Positions 1 to 8,182 of a stretch of DNA of 50,178 bases are shown here, in pieces. A model generated the notes under the pieces. The model searched no databases. It saw only the letters and a list, made by a program, of their open reading frames with translations, and was not told the origin of the DNA. The position numbers and the translations under genes were made by a program. Source of the DNA: Candidatus Saccharibacteria bacterium UBA2112 (GTDB lineage: Bacteria > Patescibacteriota > Saccharimonadia > Saccharimonadales > Saccharimonadaceae); contig DCYK01000013.1 of assembly GCA_002331045.1 (NCBI GenBank), forward strand, positions 1 through 50,178. The letters run 5' to 3'. Numbering within the stretch: the stretch's first letter is position 1; every line of letters starts with the position of its first letter.

Positions 1-189
1 GCCGCAAAAGATCTGGCGAAGCGTCATCCCGACGCACAAGTCCCCCTACATTTACGCAATGCGCCGACAAAACTCATGAAAGACCTGGGCTATAGTCAAG
101 ATTATCAGTGGCAAGCGAATTTCAAACACAAGAAAGGCTTTCTGCCAAACGAGATTACACATAAAAACAACAATGCTGGTCACTCATAG
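1..189 (+). CDS. rarA: RarA/MgsA (WRNIP1-type) AAA+ ATPase, C-terminal end
   Basis: This is the last 62 residues of a gene that begins outside the window, ending at TAG 187-189. The segment PLHLRNAPTKLMKDLGY is the characteristic C-terminal segment of replication-associated recombination protein A, an AAA+ ATPase that acts at stalled replication forks and tetramerises through its C-terminal domain. The AAA+ core is not visible here, so the call rests on that tail alone. The tail after it is short and basic. The gene converges with the glycosyltransferase, whose stop codon begins at the very next base, so any terminator would have to lie inside coding sequence. Confidence 0.75.
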   Translation, partial: AAKDLAKRHPDAQVPLHLRNAPTKLMKDLGYSQDYQWQANFKHKKGFLPNEITHKNNNAGHS

Positions 190-1377
190 TTATGGTGTAG
201 ACATTTGCTTTGTGTATAGATCGATCACGCGCTCATAAAGGGCAATATACCTGTCAGCCATAACATCCGCCGAGAAACGCTCTTCAACACTTTTTCGACA
301 TTCCCTTGGATCGATCTCGTCGATGCGCTGCATGTATTCACGAAATTCCTTGACAGAATTTGCCAAGAAACCATTTCGACCATGTTGAATAATCTCCGGA
401 AAAGCACCCCTATTGTTAGCAATGACAGGTGTACCACTCGCCAGCGCATCAATCAATGAAATGCCAAAAGGCTCTTCCCACTCAATAGGTGCCAAAAAGG
501 CCTTCGCGTTCGCAAAGAGTTTTTTCTTTGGAGGACCGAATACTGCTCCAAGATACTCAATCTTACCTTTCTTTAGGTATGGATACACCTCTTTCCTGAA
601 ATACGCAAAATGTGGATTATTCTCTAACGACGAAGCGGTTGGGTTGAGAATCTCTGCTTTTGCTTTTCGGGCCGTGGTGATATTGCCACCAATTGTTCCA
701 GCTAACTTTAATGGTACGTCCAATTCCGAACAAAGCTGTGCAGCCGTACCTTGGCCTTTATCTTTTGCAATACGACCCACACAGAGGAAATAATCATCTT
801 TACGAACTCGATAGGTATAGTCGTTGAGATCAACTCCGTTTGGTACAACCTCCAGAACTTTCGAGTCCATATCTTTTGGTGCGGTACTCAACTGCGATTC
901 AGAAACCCCGCTAAAATACATGTTTTTTGCATGTTTTAGCTCTTCAAAAAGCATGCGATTATCAGGAATACCCTTTTCTATAAGACGCAAATTTGTAAAC
1001 GGTTCATGTAGTGTATGCAGAACAGGCGGTAGGTTTCTATAAGCAAATGCCATCATTGCAGGCCCTACGAAGCTGTTGTGATCATGAATGATGTCAAAGT
1101 CGCCATGACTAACAATGATATTGAGAGAGTAAAGAATGTGGGAACTAATAATTGGCACCGCTTCATACCAAGCACGATGAATGTTATGGTACTGCCCCTC
1201 GTTATGATACGAGTAAACTTTTGATGCCGCAGTTGTACTGCCGCCAACGCCAAAAAGAACAACCTCATGCCCCTTTTCGTGAAGTTGGCTCGTAAGATTC
1301 TGGATAACGTTTTCAATGCCGTAGTAGCAGCCTGGATACGTACTGAGCCATGGTGGTGCTATTATTGCTATCTTCAT
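190..1377 (-). CDS. GT4-family glycosyltransferase
   Basis: A 395-residue GT-B fold glycosyltransferase of family 4, presumably cytoplasmic, transferring a sugar from an activated donor. The N-terminal half starts MKIAIIAPPW and has the Gly-rich loop near residue 20 (YYGIENVI) typical of the acceptor domain. The donor domain carries FLCVGRIAKDKG (about residue 199) and EEPFGISLIDALASG (about 305-320). That last motif is the EX7E donor site, but its second acid is Asp instead of Glu. The start follows directly from the MKIA motif; no clear ribosome binding site is seen. It lies 69 nt downstream of the glycosidase on the same strand, so the two may be co-transcribed. The donor and acceptor sugars cannot be told from sequence. 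Confidence 0.85.
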   Translation of the reverse strand: MKIAIIAPPWLSTYPGCYYGIENVIQNLTSQLHEKGHEVVLFGVGGSTTAASKVYSYHNEGQYHNIHRAWYEAVPIISSHILYSLNIIVSHGDFDIIHDHNSFVGPAMMAFAYRNLPPVLHTLHEPFTNLRLIEKGIPDNRMLFEELKHAKNMYFSGVSESQLSTAPKDMDSKVLEVVPNGVDLNDYTYRVRKDDYFLCVGRIAKDKGQGTAAQLCSELDVPLKLAGTIGGNITTARKAKAEILNPTASSLENNPHFAYFRKEVYPYLKKGKIEYLGAVFGPPKKKLFANAKAFLAPIEWEEPFGISLIDALASGTPVIANNRGAFPEIIQHGRNGFLANSVKEFREYMQRIDEIDPRECRKSVEERFSADVMADRYIALYERVIDLYTKQMSTP

Positions 1378-1446
1378 ATATCAGCGCTCTGCGTTATTCA
1401 CACATCTCGTTGGTCTATAGTACCATACTCTGGTGGTAATAAAAAT

Positions 1447-2787
1447 CTAACGGTGCGCGAGTAAGTATAACGTTTCAAAATAGACCGAAGCCGCCGTCCA
1501 GGCCTGCTCACGCGCACTTTGCTGACCCAATTCAGGATGATGCCATGGTCGCACATGGCCATCCTGGCGACAGACAAATAATTCAATGTTTGATCCTAGT
1601 TCATGTACCGCACTCAACGAGGCATTCATAATTTGGCGGGCATAGTCATCATGCCCAAAATGTAACATACCGCGACTGACAAAAGCAGATACGAATGGCC
1701 AATAGGTACTGCTAGTGCCGTGATAATGAGTTCCTTTTTGCCGAAAAATCGTTCCCTCTTCATAGTTACGTATACCTGCAGCAGGATTTAACATAGACGA
1801 TTTCATTGTCCTCTCTATCACTTTTTCAAGATAGGACTGTCCAATAACACACTCATCCCTATAGTATGCCCACATGCTCATCGGTACATCAGCCGCAATG
1901 TGAGGAAGTTGCGTACCTTCTGCATCGAGTGCTTGAGCATAGTAGTCTTTTGTCGGCAACAAAAAGCCAAATCGACTCATATTGAAGCGATGTCGCAGCA
2001 ACATTGCAACTCCGTTGATTTTTCGTGAATATTTTTCATCGTCACTCTTCCAGACTTCTGCCCCTAATCGTAACGCAGCCCAACTTTCAGCATTGACGAG
2101 GACGTCCTTGATAGGGTGAGTGGCTAAACTCCCGTCTTCATATTGATATATCTTTTCACTGTCTTTCCAGCCTTGATTGTGCAAGCCACTATATACCCTT
2201 CCGTCAGCATCGTCCGCCCCAATAAAGCCTACGAATCCTTCGTTATGATTCATATTGTCAACAATCCAATCCATGCCCGCCTTCACGCATTCCTTCGTGT
2301 AACGGTCTAGCGGTGACTGCAATACATCATGAAGGCGGATAACGGCAATAATCCATAACGGTGTACTATCAACACTATCCCAGTTCTTCATAATGCCGTC
2401 AGTTGGATCAACATACCAAGGCTTGGCGTTGGTACGAGCAGCATGTTGCACCTGATCTACGCTATCGAATGTCGTGCGTATCTCATGAGGCATTTTCCCA
2501 ATTTCTTCACCTGTTTCGGGATTATTTTTACTGCCCTGAAACCTTGAGAAAGCAAGAAGTGACTGCAGAGCATCCATTGCCAAAGTACAATTACCGCCAA
2601 AAGGCACAGCAGCACCAATAAGCTCGGCCGTTATTGCGCCGTCCCGACCAAACCAACTATGGTACGGACCCTTCCAGCCGTTTTGTGCCGATGCATAGAC
2701 GCCATCATCTGTCACTAACTCTTTCAATACATCGTCAGCACGATGATGAAGCGCTTCCAAAGTTGTTCTATTGAGTTGTTTCGTCAA
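1447..2787 (-). CDS. Six-hairpin glycosidase, amylo-alpha-1,6-glucosidase/glycogen debranching-like
   Basis: A 446-residue protein that looks like a single (alpha/alpha)6 catalytic domain of the glycogen-debranching/GH15-like group. Near the N-terminus YHSWFGRDGAI (about residues 42-52) matches the substrate-pocket motif of debranching-type enzymes, and WDSVDSTPLWI (about 135) matches the D-(S/A)-TP motif seen again in the divergent neighbour at 2863. There is no signal peptide, so it should be cytoplasmic. The start is TTG, the only plausible one before the conserved motif. It would hydrolyse alpha-glucosidic branches or oligosaccharides; the exact substrate is unknown. The gene is divergent from the second glycosidase with about 75 nt between starts. 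Confidence 0.7.
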   Translation of the reverse strand: MTKQLNRTTLEALHHRADDVLKELVTDDGVYASAQNGWKGPYHSWFGRDGAITAELIGAAVPFGGNCTLAMDALQSLLAFSRFQGSKNNPETGEEIGKMPHEIRTTFDSVDQVQHAARTNAKPWYVDPTDGIMKNWDSVDSTPLWIIAVIRLHDVLQSPLDRYTKECVKAGMDWIVDNMNHNEGFVGFIGADDADGRVYSGLHNQGWKDSEKIYQYEDGSLATHPIKDVLVNAESWAALRLGAEVWKSDDEKYSRKINGVAMLLRHRFNMSRFGFLLPTKDYYAQALDAEGTQLPHIAADVPMSMWAYYRDECVIGQSYLEKVIERTMKSSMLNPAAGIRNYEEGTIFRQKGTHYHGTSSTYWPFVSAFVSRGMLHFGHDDYARQIMNASLSAVHELGSNIELFVCRQDGHVRPWHHPELGQQSAREQAWTAASVYFETLYLLAHR

Positions 2788-2850
2788 AATAGTTTTGCTT
2801 ATGGTTATGTACTCATTCTACTGTATAAAGCTTGCTATAAGAAATTTCGA

Positions 2851-2856
2851 TATACT
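2851..2856 (+). promoter_or_regulatory. -10 element TATACT, 6 nt before the ATG (leaderless start)
   Basis: TATACT ends six bases before the ATG at 2863, so transcription would begin at or within a base or two of the start codon. No Shine-Dalgarno sequence precedes the ATG and no convincing -35 was found. The same geometry recurs at several other genes in this window. Confidence 0.45.
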
Positions 2857-2862
2857 GTATAT

Positions 2863-4512
2863 ATGGAATTAACCAAGTTTCAACAACATGAGCGTGTGAA
2901 TGATACTATTAGTGAACCGTCCCTCCCCCTACTTTCTATCGATGAACTGCCACAGCTCATCGATCTTCGCGATCACTTACCCGTTGCAACACAGAGCCGA
3001 CTGGGCGAGGATGATATTGTTGCTCATATTTCTACCCCGAATATACAACGCTCTCGTCAGCGACCTGCCGCGCTCAGAGAAATGCTTCGCCTCACCAAAG
3101 CTTCTTCGAGTGATGATATTGGAGAATCTGGGGCAGCCCTCGCCTCACTTGCCAGCCTCGAAAATAGCACCGTTGCTGAGCTAAGAAAGTATGAGACACC
3201 CCACGGTAGAGATGCGTTGGAAATTGCACGAAAATTACATGAACATCATCCGAAATTGCTGCGTGCAACTATTCTTGAACTTGCACAAAGTCAGGGCCTC
3301 GAATATGAAGAATACCGCAAGGGAGAACCAGTGCGCCAAGAGCAGCCGGGCAAGATTATTTTGCTCGACAGGGGAACGACACATGACACAGGAACTGCCG
3401 ATCCAATGGCGCAGAAATTTAGCAAACGATTAAACTGGGGCTGGCCGTTCTATGGTTCGATTGATGCAACACCCAGTTACATACAGGCAATTCATACGTA
3501 CGCTATGCAACATAATGCCTCAATTCTTGCTGAACCCTACATAGGCAAAGACGGGCAAGAGAGAACAGTCGCCGACTCCCTTGCTCTCGCCACACATTGG
3601 CTCCAAGAACGCCTTGCTGAAAATCCCGAAGGTTTGCTTGAGTTTAAGAATCTCGATCCAACAGGTAAAGGGATTGATAGTCAGGCTTGGAAGGATTCGG
3701 CATTTGCCTACGTTCATGCAGACGGCTCTCGAGCAAACTACAATAATGGTATAGCATCAGTTGAAGTACAAGCACTTGCCTACGACGCCCTCATCGATAG
3801 CGCTGAACTTTATGCAGCCACAAACCCGGCACATGCCGATCAACTACGACAACAGGCGGAACAATTACGCGAGAGAATACTCGCCGAGTTTTGGATTGAT
3901 GATCCAAAAAAAGGTGGTTATTTCGCACTCGCTACTGACCGGGATGAGCAGGGAAATCTCCGTCAACTTGCCGTTCGTACATCTAACATGGGAAGACTCC
4001 TTAATTCACGCCTTTTGGAAGGGGATGGACCAGACGAGACATTTCTTCGCGAGTCGATTGTCAGACAGCTCTTTCGCCCCGAGCTACTTCACCACAGTGG
4101 TATCAGGACTCTTGCATCCGACGAGGTCGCTTTTCGGGCTGGTAGCTACCATACGGGATCGGTATGGTTATGGGACACCGCATACGTCGCTGACGGGTTG
4201 GAACGTCAGGGTTATGAAATGCTCGCCTGGGAGCTGCGCTCACGTATCTGGCGCACCGTCTACGACACGAATTCATTCCCTGAATTTGTTAACGGAAATA
4301 CTGACGACAGTATAGAAACAAACCCCCATGAAATATACGTATGGAATACGACGCATCAGGTGCTTCACCTATTCGAGCAACCTCCTCAAGAAATTCAGGG
4401 ATGGACAGTCTCGGCAATTCTTGCCGCAAAATACGGATACAAAGCCTACCTCAGTAATCCCAAACCAATTAGTGACTTCGAGCAAGCTATTAGTGCATCA
4501 ATCTACAATTAA
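2863..4512 (+). CDS. Glycogen debranching enzyme-like amylo-alpha-1,6-glucosidase
   Basis: A 549-residue protein whose C-terminal half is a GDE_C-type (alpha/alpha)6 glucosidase domain. WPFYGSIDATPSYI (about residue 203) is the typical entry motif, followed by DSQAWKDSAFAYVHADG (about 280) and the EVQALAYDAL helix (about 308). WLWDTAYVADGL and NPHEIYVWNTTHQ lie toward the C-terminus. The N-terminal 180 residues are helical and polar and not assigned. I prefer ATG 2863 to the open frame further upstream, because the upstream part is non-protein-like, overlaps the divergent gene and the -10 box sits just before 2863. It probably trims alpha-1,6 branches of storage glucan. It converges with the trehalase gene with three bases between the stops. 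Confidence 0.8.
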   Translation: MELTKFQQHERVNDTISEPSLPLLSIDELPQLIDLRDHLPVATQSRLGEDDIVAHISTPNIQRSRQRPAALREMLRLTKASSSDDIGESGAALASLASLENSTVAELRKYETPHGRDALEIARKLHEHHPKLLRATILELAQSQGLEYEEYRKGEPVRQEQPGKIILLDRGTTHDTGTADPMAQKFSKRLNWGWPFYGSIDATPSYIQAIHTYAMQHNASILAEPYIGKDGQERTVADSLALATHWLQERLAENPEGLLEFKNLDPTGKGIDSQAWKDSAFAYVHADGSRANYNNGIASVEVQALAYDALIDSAELYAATNPAHADQLRQQAEQLRERILAEFWIDDPKKGGYFALATDRDEQGNLRQLAVRTSNMGRLLNSRLLEGDGPDETFLRESIVRQLFRPELLHHSGIRTLASDEVAFRAGSYHTGSVWLWDTAYVADGLERQGYEMLAWELRSRIWRTVYDTNSFPEFVNGNTDDSIETNPHEIYVWNTTHQVLHLFEQPPQEIQGWTVSAILAAKYGYKAYLSNPKPISDFEQAISASIYN

Positions 4513-4515
4513 CAC

Positions 4516-6120
4516 TCAGCGTTTTTCGTCTTCGGCTTTTAATGCTGAATAAACACCATTCGTCCACCCAAAGCCATCTTGCAGTGTATATTCACCGCCC
4601 CCTCCAGGTTCGTTTGGCGTCACAACATTATACTTTTCAACCATTTTGTTTTCTCGTTCATAGACTGTATCGCACGTCTTCAGCCAACGCTCTTTGATGC
4701 GATCGGCAAGTGTGTGATAACCATATTCACGTAAACCGTAGATCGTCACCCACTGTAGCGGCGCCCAGCCATTCGGTGAGTCCCACTGTTGCCCAGTTTC
4801 GAGCAACGTCGTCACCAACCCTCCGTCTTTGAGAAAATCTTTTTCGATTCGCTCAGCGACAGCTTTTGCCTGATTTGGTGTTGCGATCTTCGCATACAGC
4901 GGAAAAATTCCGGCAAGCGTTACCCTACCCGTTCGCTCACTTGCACGAAAATCATAATCGATAAAGAATTGCTCACCCTCATCCCACATGTATTTATTAA
5001 TTGCGGCCGCACGTTTTTCGGCCAATCGACGATATCGCCTCGCAAGAAGCGGCTGGAACATTAACTGATAGGTTTCAGCTATTGTCACCTCTAAGTGGTA
5101 TAACAAGCAGTTGAGATCAACTGGAACAATATCGGTCGTGTGGATCGAGCTAATTTCTTTTGGATCTTTGAACCATCGACTGCTAAAATCCCAGCCGCTC
5201 TCTGCACCAGCCCGAAGATCCAAAAATAGTTTTTCTGATATCTCTTTGTCTGTCTGACCTGCCGTATCCGTATCTTCGCGAAGTGATTCGGGTCGCGGTG
5301 TTTTCTTGTTATCAAAATAACGATTGAGGTGTGTGCCATCGGGCATACGTACAACTCGCCGTAACGCAGAAGCCTCATCCATTTTATCGAGTGTTCGCTT
5401 ACCACGCATCCAAAAGCGATATTCACCGAGCATATACGGTAGATATTCAAGTAGTGTAAGATGACGATTTTGATGACGCGCAAGCAATCTGACCATATGA
5501 CTAAAGAATGGTGGCTGACTACGCGACAAAAGATATGTCCGGTTACCGTTTGGGATAAATCCAAACTTTCGAATCATGTAAGTCGAATTCCGTATCATAT
5601 CTTCTACACGACCCCACTTACCATCAGCGGCCAAGCCAATCATAATGAAATAACTATCCCAATAATACTGCTCAACAAATCGCCCACCCGGGACAATGTA
5701 CGGATAAGGTATGGCGATCAATGATCCACGATCACGGCGATTACGACGCTCCAAAACTCGCCATAATTCCTTAATATGCTCACGAGGGGTGTGCTCGGTA
5801 TTACTAAAATACGTCGGTGCCTTGTGCTCGAATTCATAAAAATGGCGACCGACAAATTCTTGCAAATCAAAGTTTGGATCTTCACGTTCAACCAGGTATT
5901 CTTTCCTGATTTGTTTCAGTCGTTTGCGTGGTATTAAATCGATAAACGTTTTACCATCTGAATACACCTGCCGCTGTTGCACGAGGTCAAAGAGCTCACC
6001 TAATGCCTCATCAGGACTTTCCTTTGTTAGCATCAGGGCACCTGCCGTGCTAACGAGCGCCGACTTCAACGCCTCCTCTGAGGCAAGGCCAATACTACTA
6101 AGTTTATTTATCTTTGGCAT
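4516..6120 (-). CDS. treF: Alpha,alpha-trehalase (GH37)
   Basis: A 534-residue GH37 trehalase, which hydrolyses trehalose to two glucose molecules. Both family signatures are present: PGGRFVEQYYWDSY (residues 144-157) and QWDSPNGWAP near the C-terminus. The catalytic acid is expected at Asp311 in GWDFSSRW, and the base at the Glu of GGGGEYTLQDGFGWTNG. There is no signal peptide, so it resembles the cytoplasmic TreF type. The first 90 residues are a helical extension before the catalytic barrel. A strong promoter lies upstream (6136-6164), leaving a leader of only about 8 nt with AGGA in it. Together with the two debranching-type enzymes it forms an alpha-glucan/trehalose utilisation cluster. 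Confidence 0.92.
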   Translation of the reverse strand: MPKINKLSSIGLASEEALKSALVSTAGALMLTKESPDEALGELFDLVQQRQVYSDGKTFIDLIPRKRLKQIRKEYLVEREDPNFDLQEFVGRHFYEFEHKAPTYFSNTEHTPREHIKELWRVLERRNRRDRGSLIAIPYPYIVPGGRFVEQYYWDSYFIMIGLAADGKWGRVEDMIRNSTYMIRKFGFIPNGNRTYLLSRSQPPFFSHMVRLLARHQNRHLTLLEYLPYMLGEYRFWMRGKRTLDKMDEASALRRVVRMPDGTHLNRYFDNKKTPRPESLREDTDTAGQTDKEISEKLFLDLRAGAESGWDFSSRWFKDPKEISSIHTTDIVPVDLNCLLYHLEVTIAETYQLMFQPLLARRYRRLAEKRAAAINKYMWDEGEQFFIDYDFRASERTGRVTLAGIFPLYAKIATPNQAKAVAERIEKDFLKDGGLVTTLLETGQQWDSPNGWAPLQWVTIYGLREYGYHTLADRIKERWLKTCDTVYERENKMVEKYNVVTPNEPGGGGEYTLQDGFGWTNGVYSALKAEDEKR

Positions 6121-6135
6121 ACTTATCCTATAGTT

Positions 6136-6164
6136 ATTATAGGGTTTATGCTTCAGGTATACAA
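6136..6164 (-). promoter_or_regulatory. Sigma70-type promoter of trehalase gene
   Basis: On the minus strand TTGTAT (6164-6159) is followed after exactly 17 bases by TATAAT (6141-6136). The trehalase ATG lies 15 bases after the -10 box. Confidence 0.7.
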
Positions 6165-6182
6165 CCGTAACGAAAGTGCCCG

Positions 6183-8003
6183 CTATTTTGCGGCACGTTT
6201 TCGTTTATTTGGATCAAGCTCACGTTTTCGCAAGCGCAAATTTTTCGGTGTTACTTCGAGTAGTTCGTCATCATTCAAAAAGTCGATACATTGTTCAAGA
6301 CTCAGTTCAGTAAACGGCGTTAGTTGTACGACACCATCACTACTACTTGATCGCATATTCGTCAGATGTTTCGCCTTACACACATTCATTTCCATATCTT
6401 CCTGTCGACGATTCAGTCCAACAATCATGCCGGCATATACCTCAACACCAGGCCCAACATACAGTTCGCCACGCGCCTCTGCAGTTTGCAGCGCATACGG
6501 TGTCGTCGTCCCTGCTTCAAATGCAATCAAGGCCCCGTTACGACTGCCGTTTAATTTCTGCCCTAGAGGCTGATATCCATGCGGCAGGCTATTCATGATA
6601 ACCGTCCCCTTGGTTGCTGTTAGTAATTGATTACGAAGACCAATCATCGCGCGCGTTGTTATGATATAAGTTTGTCGCATCGATCCACTACTTGTTGTTT
6701 CCTGATGAGTCAGTTCCGCTCGACGCAATCCCAACTCTTGACTGATTGTTCCGACAAACTCAGCACCAACTTCGATTACCAGTTCTTCAACCGGCTCTTG
6801 TGTCTGCCCGTCTTTCTCGATTGTCACAACCTGTGGTCGTCCTACCTCGAATTCATAACCCTCACGACGTAACGTTTCGATCAATACAGAAAGGTGAAGC
6901 TCGCCTCGACCACTTACAATAAAGCCTATGCCGTCCTCTCGGACACGGAGTGCAACGTTAGTCTCGAGCTCTTGTCGCAAACGATCACCAATCTGTCGAC
7001 TAGTATTAAATTCACCTTCACGCCCCTTCATCGGACTGGTATTCGGGCCTAAATACATACTGAGCGTAGGTGCCTCAACTTCGAGGACCGGTAACGCCTC
7101 TGGCGTGTCCTTGTCGGCGATTGTCTCGCCAATATGAACCTCGGTAATACCAGTTAATGCAACGATATCACCAGCGCCAGCAGCAGTAATTTCCTCACGT
7201 CCAAGTCCGCGATAACCAAATAATTTATCAACCTGCGACGCAATTTTGGTACCATCGCGTTTCACTAGTGACACCTGTTGCCGCGGTTTGAGTGTACCGC
7301 GGGTAATTCGGCCAATTGCATACTTTCCTAGAAATGAATCGTATTGTAATGAGGTAACTAGTAGTTGCAATGTTCCACTAACATCTACATCAGGGGCCGG
7401 AATATCACTCACGATTGCATCAAAGATCACACTCAGGTCTGCATGTTCACCCGGATTATCAGGCATTGCCTTCCAGGCTTTTCCTTCTCGTGCAATAGCA
7501 TAATACACAGGATAATGAAGCTGTGAGTCATCAACCGCAAGTTCCAAGAATAGATCAGCCACCTCATCCTCAACTTCCGCAACCCTGCGAGATGGCTTGT
7601 CAATCTTATTAATCACCACAACAGGCTTGAGCCCCAACTCCAACGCCTTTGATAATACGAATTTCGTTTGGGGCATTGGACCTTCTTGGGCGTCAACGAT
7701 TAGTAATACGCCATCCGCCATATTAAGCGTCCGCTCAACTTCGCCGCTAAAATCCGCGTGACCAGGAGTATCAATAATATTAATCTTGTAGTCACCATGA
7801 TATATCGATGTCTGCTTGGCTGTGATCGTGATGCCGCGTTCGTGCTCTTGATCGCCACTATCCATAATCAGTGTCTGAGTCATCTCGGCCTGATTTTCGC
7901 GAAAAGTGTTCGACTGCTTTAACAACCCATCGACAAGCGTCGTCTTACCGTGATCGACATGAGCAATGATTGCAATGTTTCTGATAAATTTTGGTTCTTT
8001 CAT
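6183..8003 (-). CDS. typA: Ribosome-associated GTPase TypA/BipA
   Basis: A 606-residue translational GTPase of the EF-G family that acts on the ribosome in large-subunit assembly and stress adaptation. All GTPase motifs are intact: AHVDHGKTTL (G1), the ERGITI segment (G2), DTPGHADFSG (G3) and VINKID (G4). The later RGELHLSVLIETLRREGYE and PVEELVIEV segments mark domains III and V, and RMIGLRN-type sequence near residue 445 belongs to the BipA-specific C-terminal part. The length is normal for the family. It ends in a basic tail. It is divergent from the tRNA-Leu gene, with a consensus promoter between them; AAGGGG lies at a suitable distance before the ATG. Confidence 0.96.
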   Translation of the reverse strand: MKEPKFIRNIAIIAHVDHGKTTLVDGLLKQSNTFRENQAEMTQTLIMDSGDQEHERGITITAKQTSIYHGDYKINIIDTPGHADFSGEVERTLNMADGVLLIVDAQEGPMPQTKFVLSKALELGLKPVVVINKIDKPSRRVAEVEDEVADLFLELAVDDSQLHYPVYYAIAREGKAWKAMPDNPGEHADLSVIFDAIVSDIPAPDVDVSGTLQLLVTSLQYDSFLGKYAIGRITRGTLKPRQQVSLVKRDGTKIASQVDKLFGYRGLGREEITAAGAGDIVALTGITEVHIGETIADKDTPEALPVLEVEAPTLSMYLGPNTSPMKGREGEFNTSRQIGDRLRQELETNVALRVREDGIGFIVSGRGELHLSVLIETLRREGYEFEVGRPQVVTIEKDGQTQEPVEELVIEVGAEFVGTISQELGLRRAELTHQETTSSGSMRQTYIITTRAMIGLRNQLLTATKGTVIMNSLPHGYQPLGQKLNGSRNGALIAFEAGTTTPYALQTAEARGELYVGPGVEVYAGMIVGLNRRQEDMEMNVCKAKHLTNMRSSSSDGVVQLTPFTELSLEQCIDFLNDDELLEVTPKNLRLRKRELDPNKRKRAAK

Positions 8004-8035
8004 AAAAATATGCCCCTTCGGGCTCCTTTACTATA

Positions 8036-8064
8036 ATTATAACAGATATGGTAATCGTAAGCAA
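8036..8064 (-). promoter_or_regulatory. Sigma70-type promoter of typA
   Basis: Minus strand TTGCTT (8064-8059), a 17-base spacer and TATAAT (8041-8036). It overlaps the upstream part of the divergent tRNA promoter. Confidence 0.7.
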
Positions 8065-8071
8065 TCTTGTG

Positions 8072-8077
8072 TATAAT
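8072..8077 (+). promoter_or_regulatory. -10 element of tRNA-Leu promoter
   Basis: A perfect TATAAT lies 18 bases before the mature tRNA 5' end. The -35 region (TGGTAA at 8049-8054) is weak and shares bases with the spacer of the typA promoter. Confidence 0.55.
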
Positions 8078-8095
8078 TGTGCCTGATACACACAT

Positions 8096-8182
8096 GCGCG
8101 TGTGCTGGAATTGGTAGACAGGCTAGCTTGAGGGGCTAGTGTCCTTCGGGACGTGGAGGTTCAAGTCCTCTCACGCGCACCA
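8096..8182 (+). tRNA. tRNA-Leu (GAG anticodon), CCA encoded
   Basis: An 87-nt class II tRNA. The acceptor stem pairs GCGCGTG (8096-8102) with CACGCGC (8172-8178), followed by A and an encoded CCA (8180-8182). The anticodon stem CTAGC/GCTAG closes a seven-base loop TTGAGGG, giving anticodon GAG for Leu. A variable arm with a TTCG-capped hairpin (GTCC-TTCG-GGAC) and the T-loop TTCAAGT follow. It is the integration site of the adjacent element: the recombinase gene lies at its 3' end on the opposite strand and overlaps the tRNA from base 8136 onward. Confidence 0.97.

Noticed and set aside
2743..2862. Extension of the debranching enzyme gene to an ATG at 2743
   Set aside because: The added residues are not protein-like, overlap the divergent gene and lie upstream of the -10 box.
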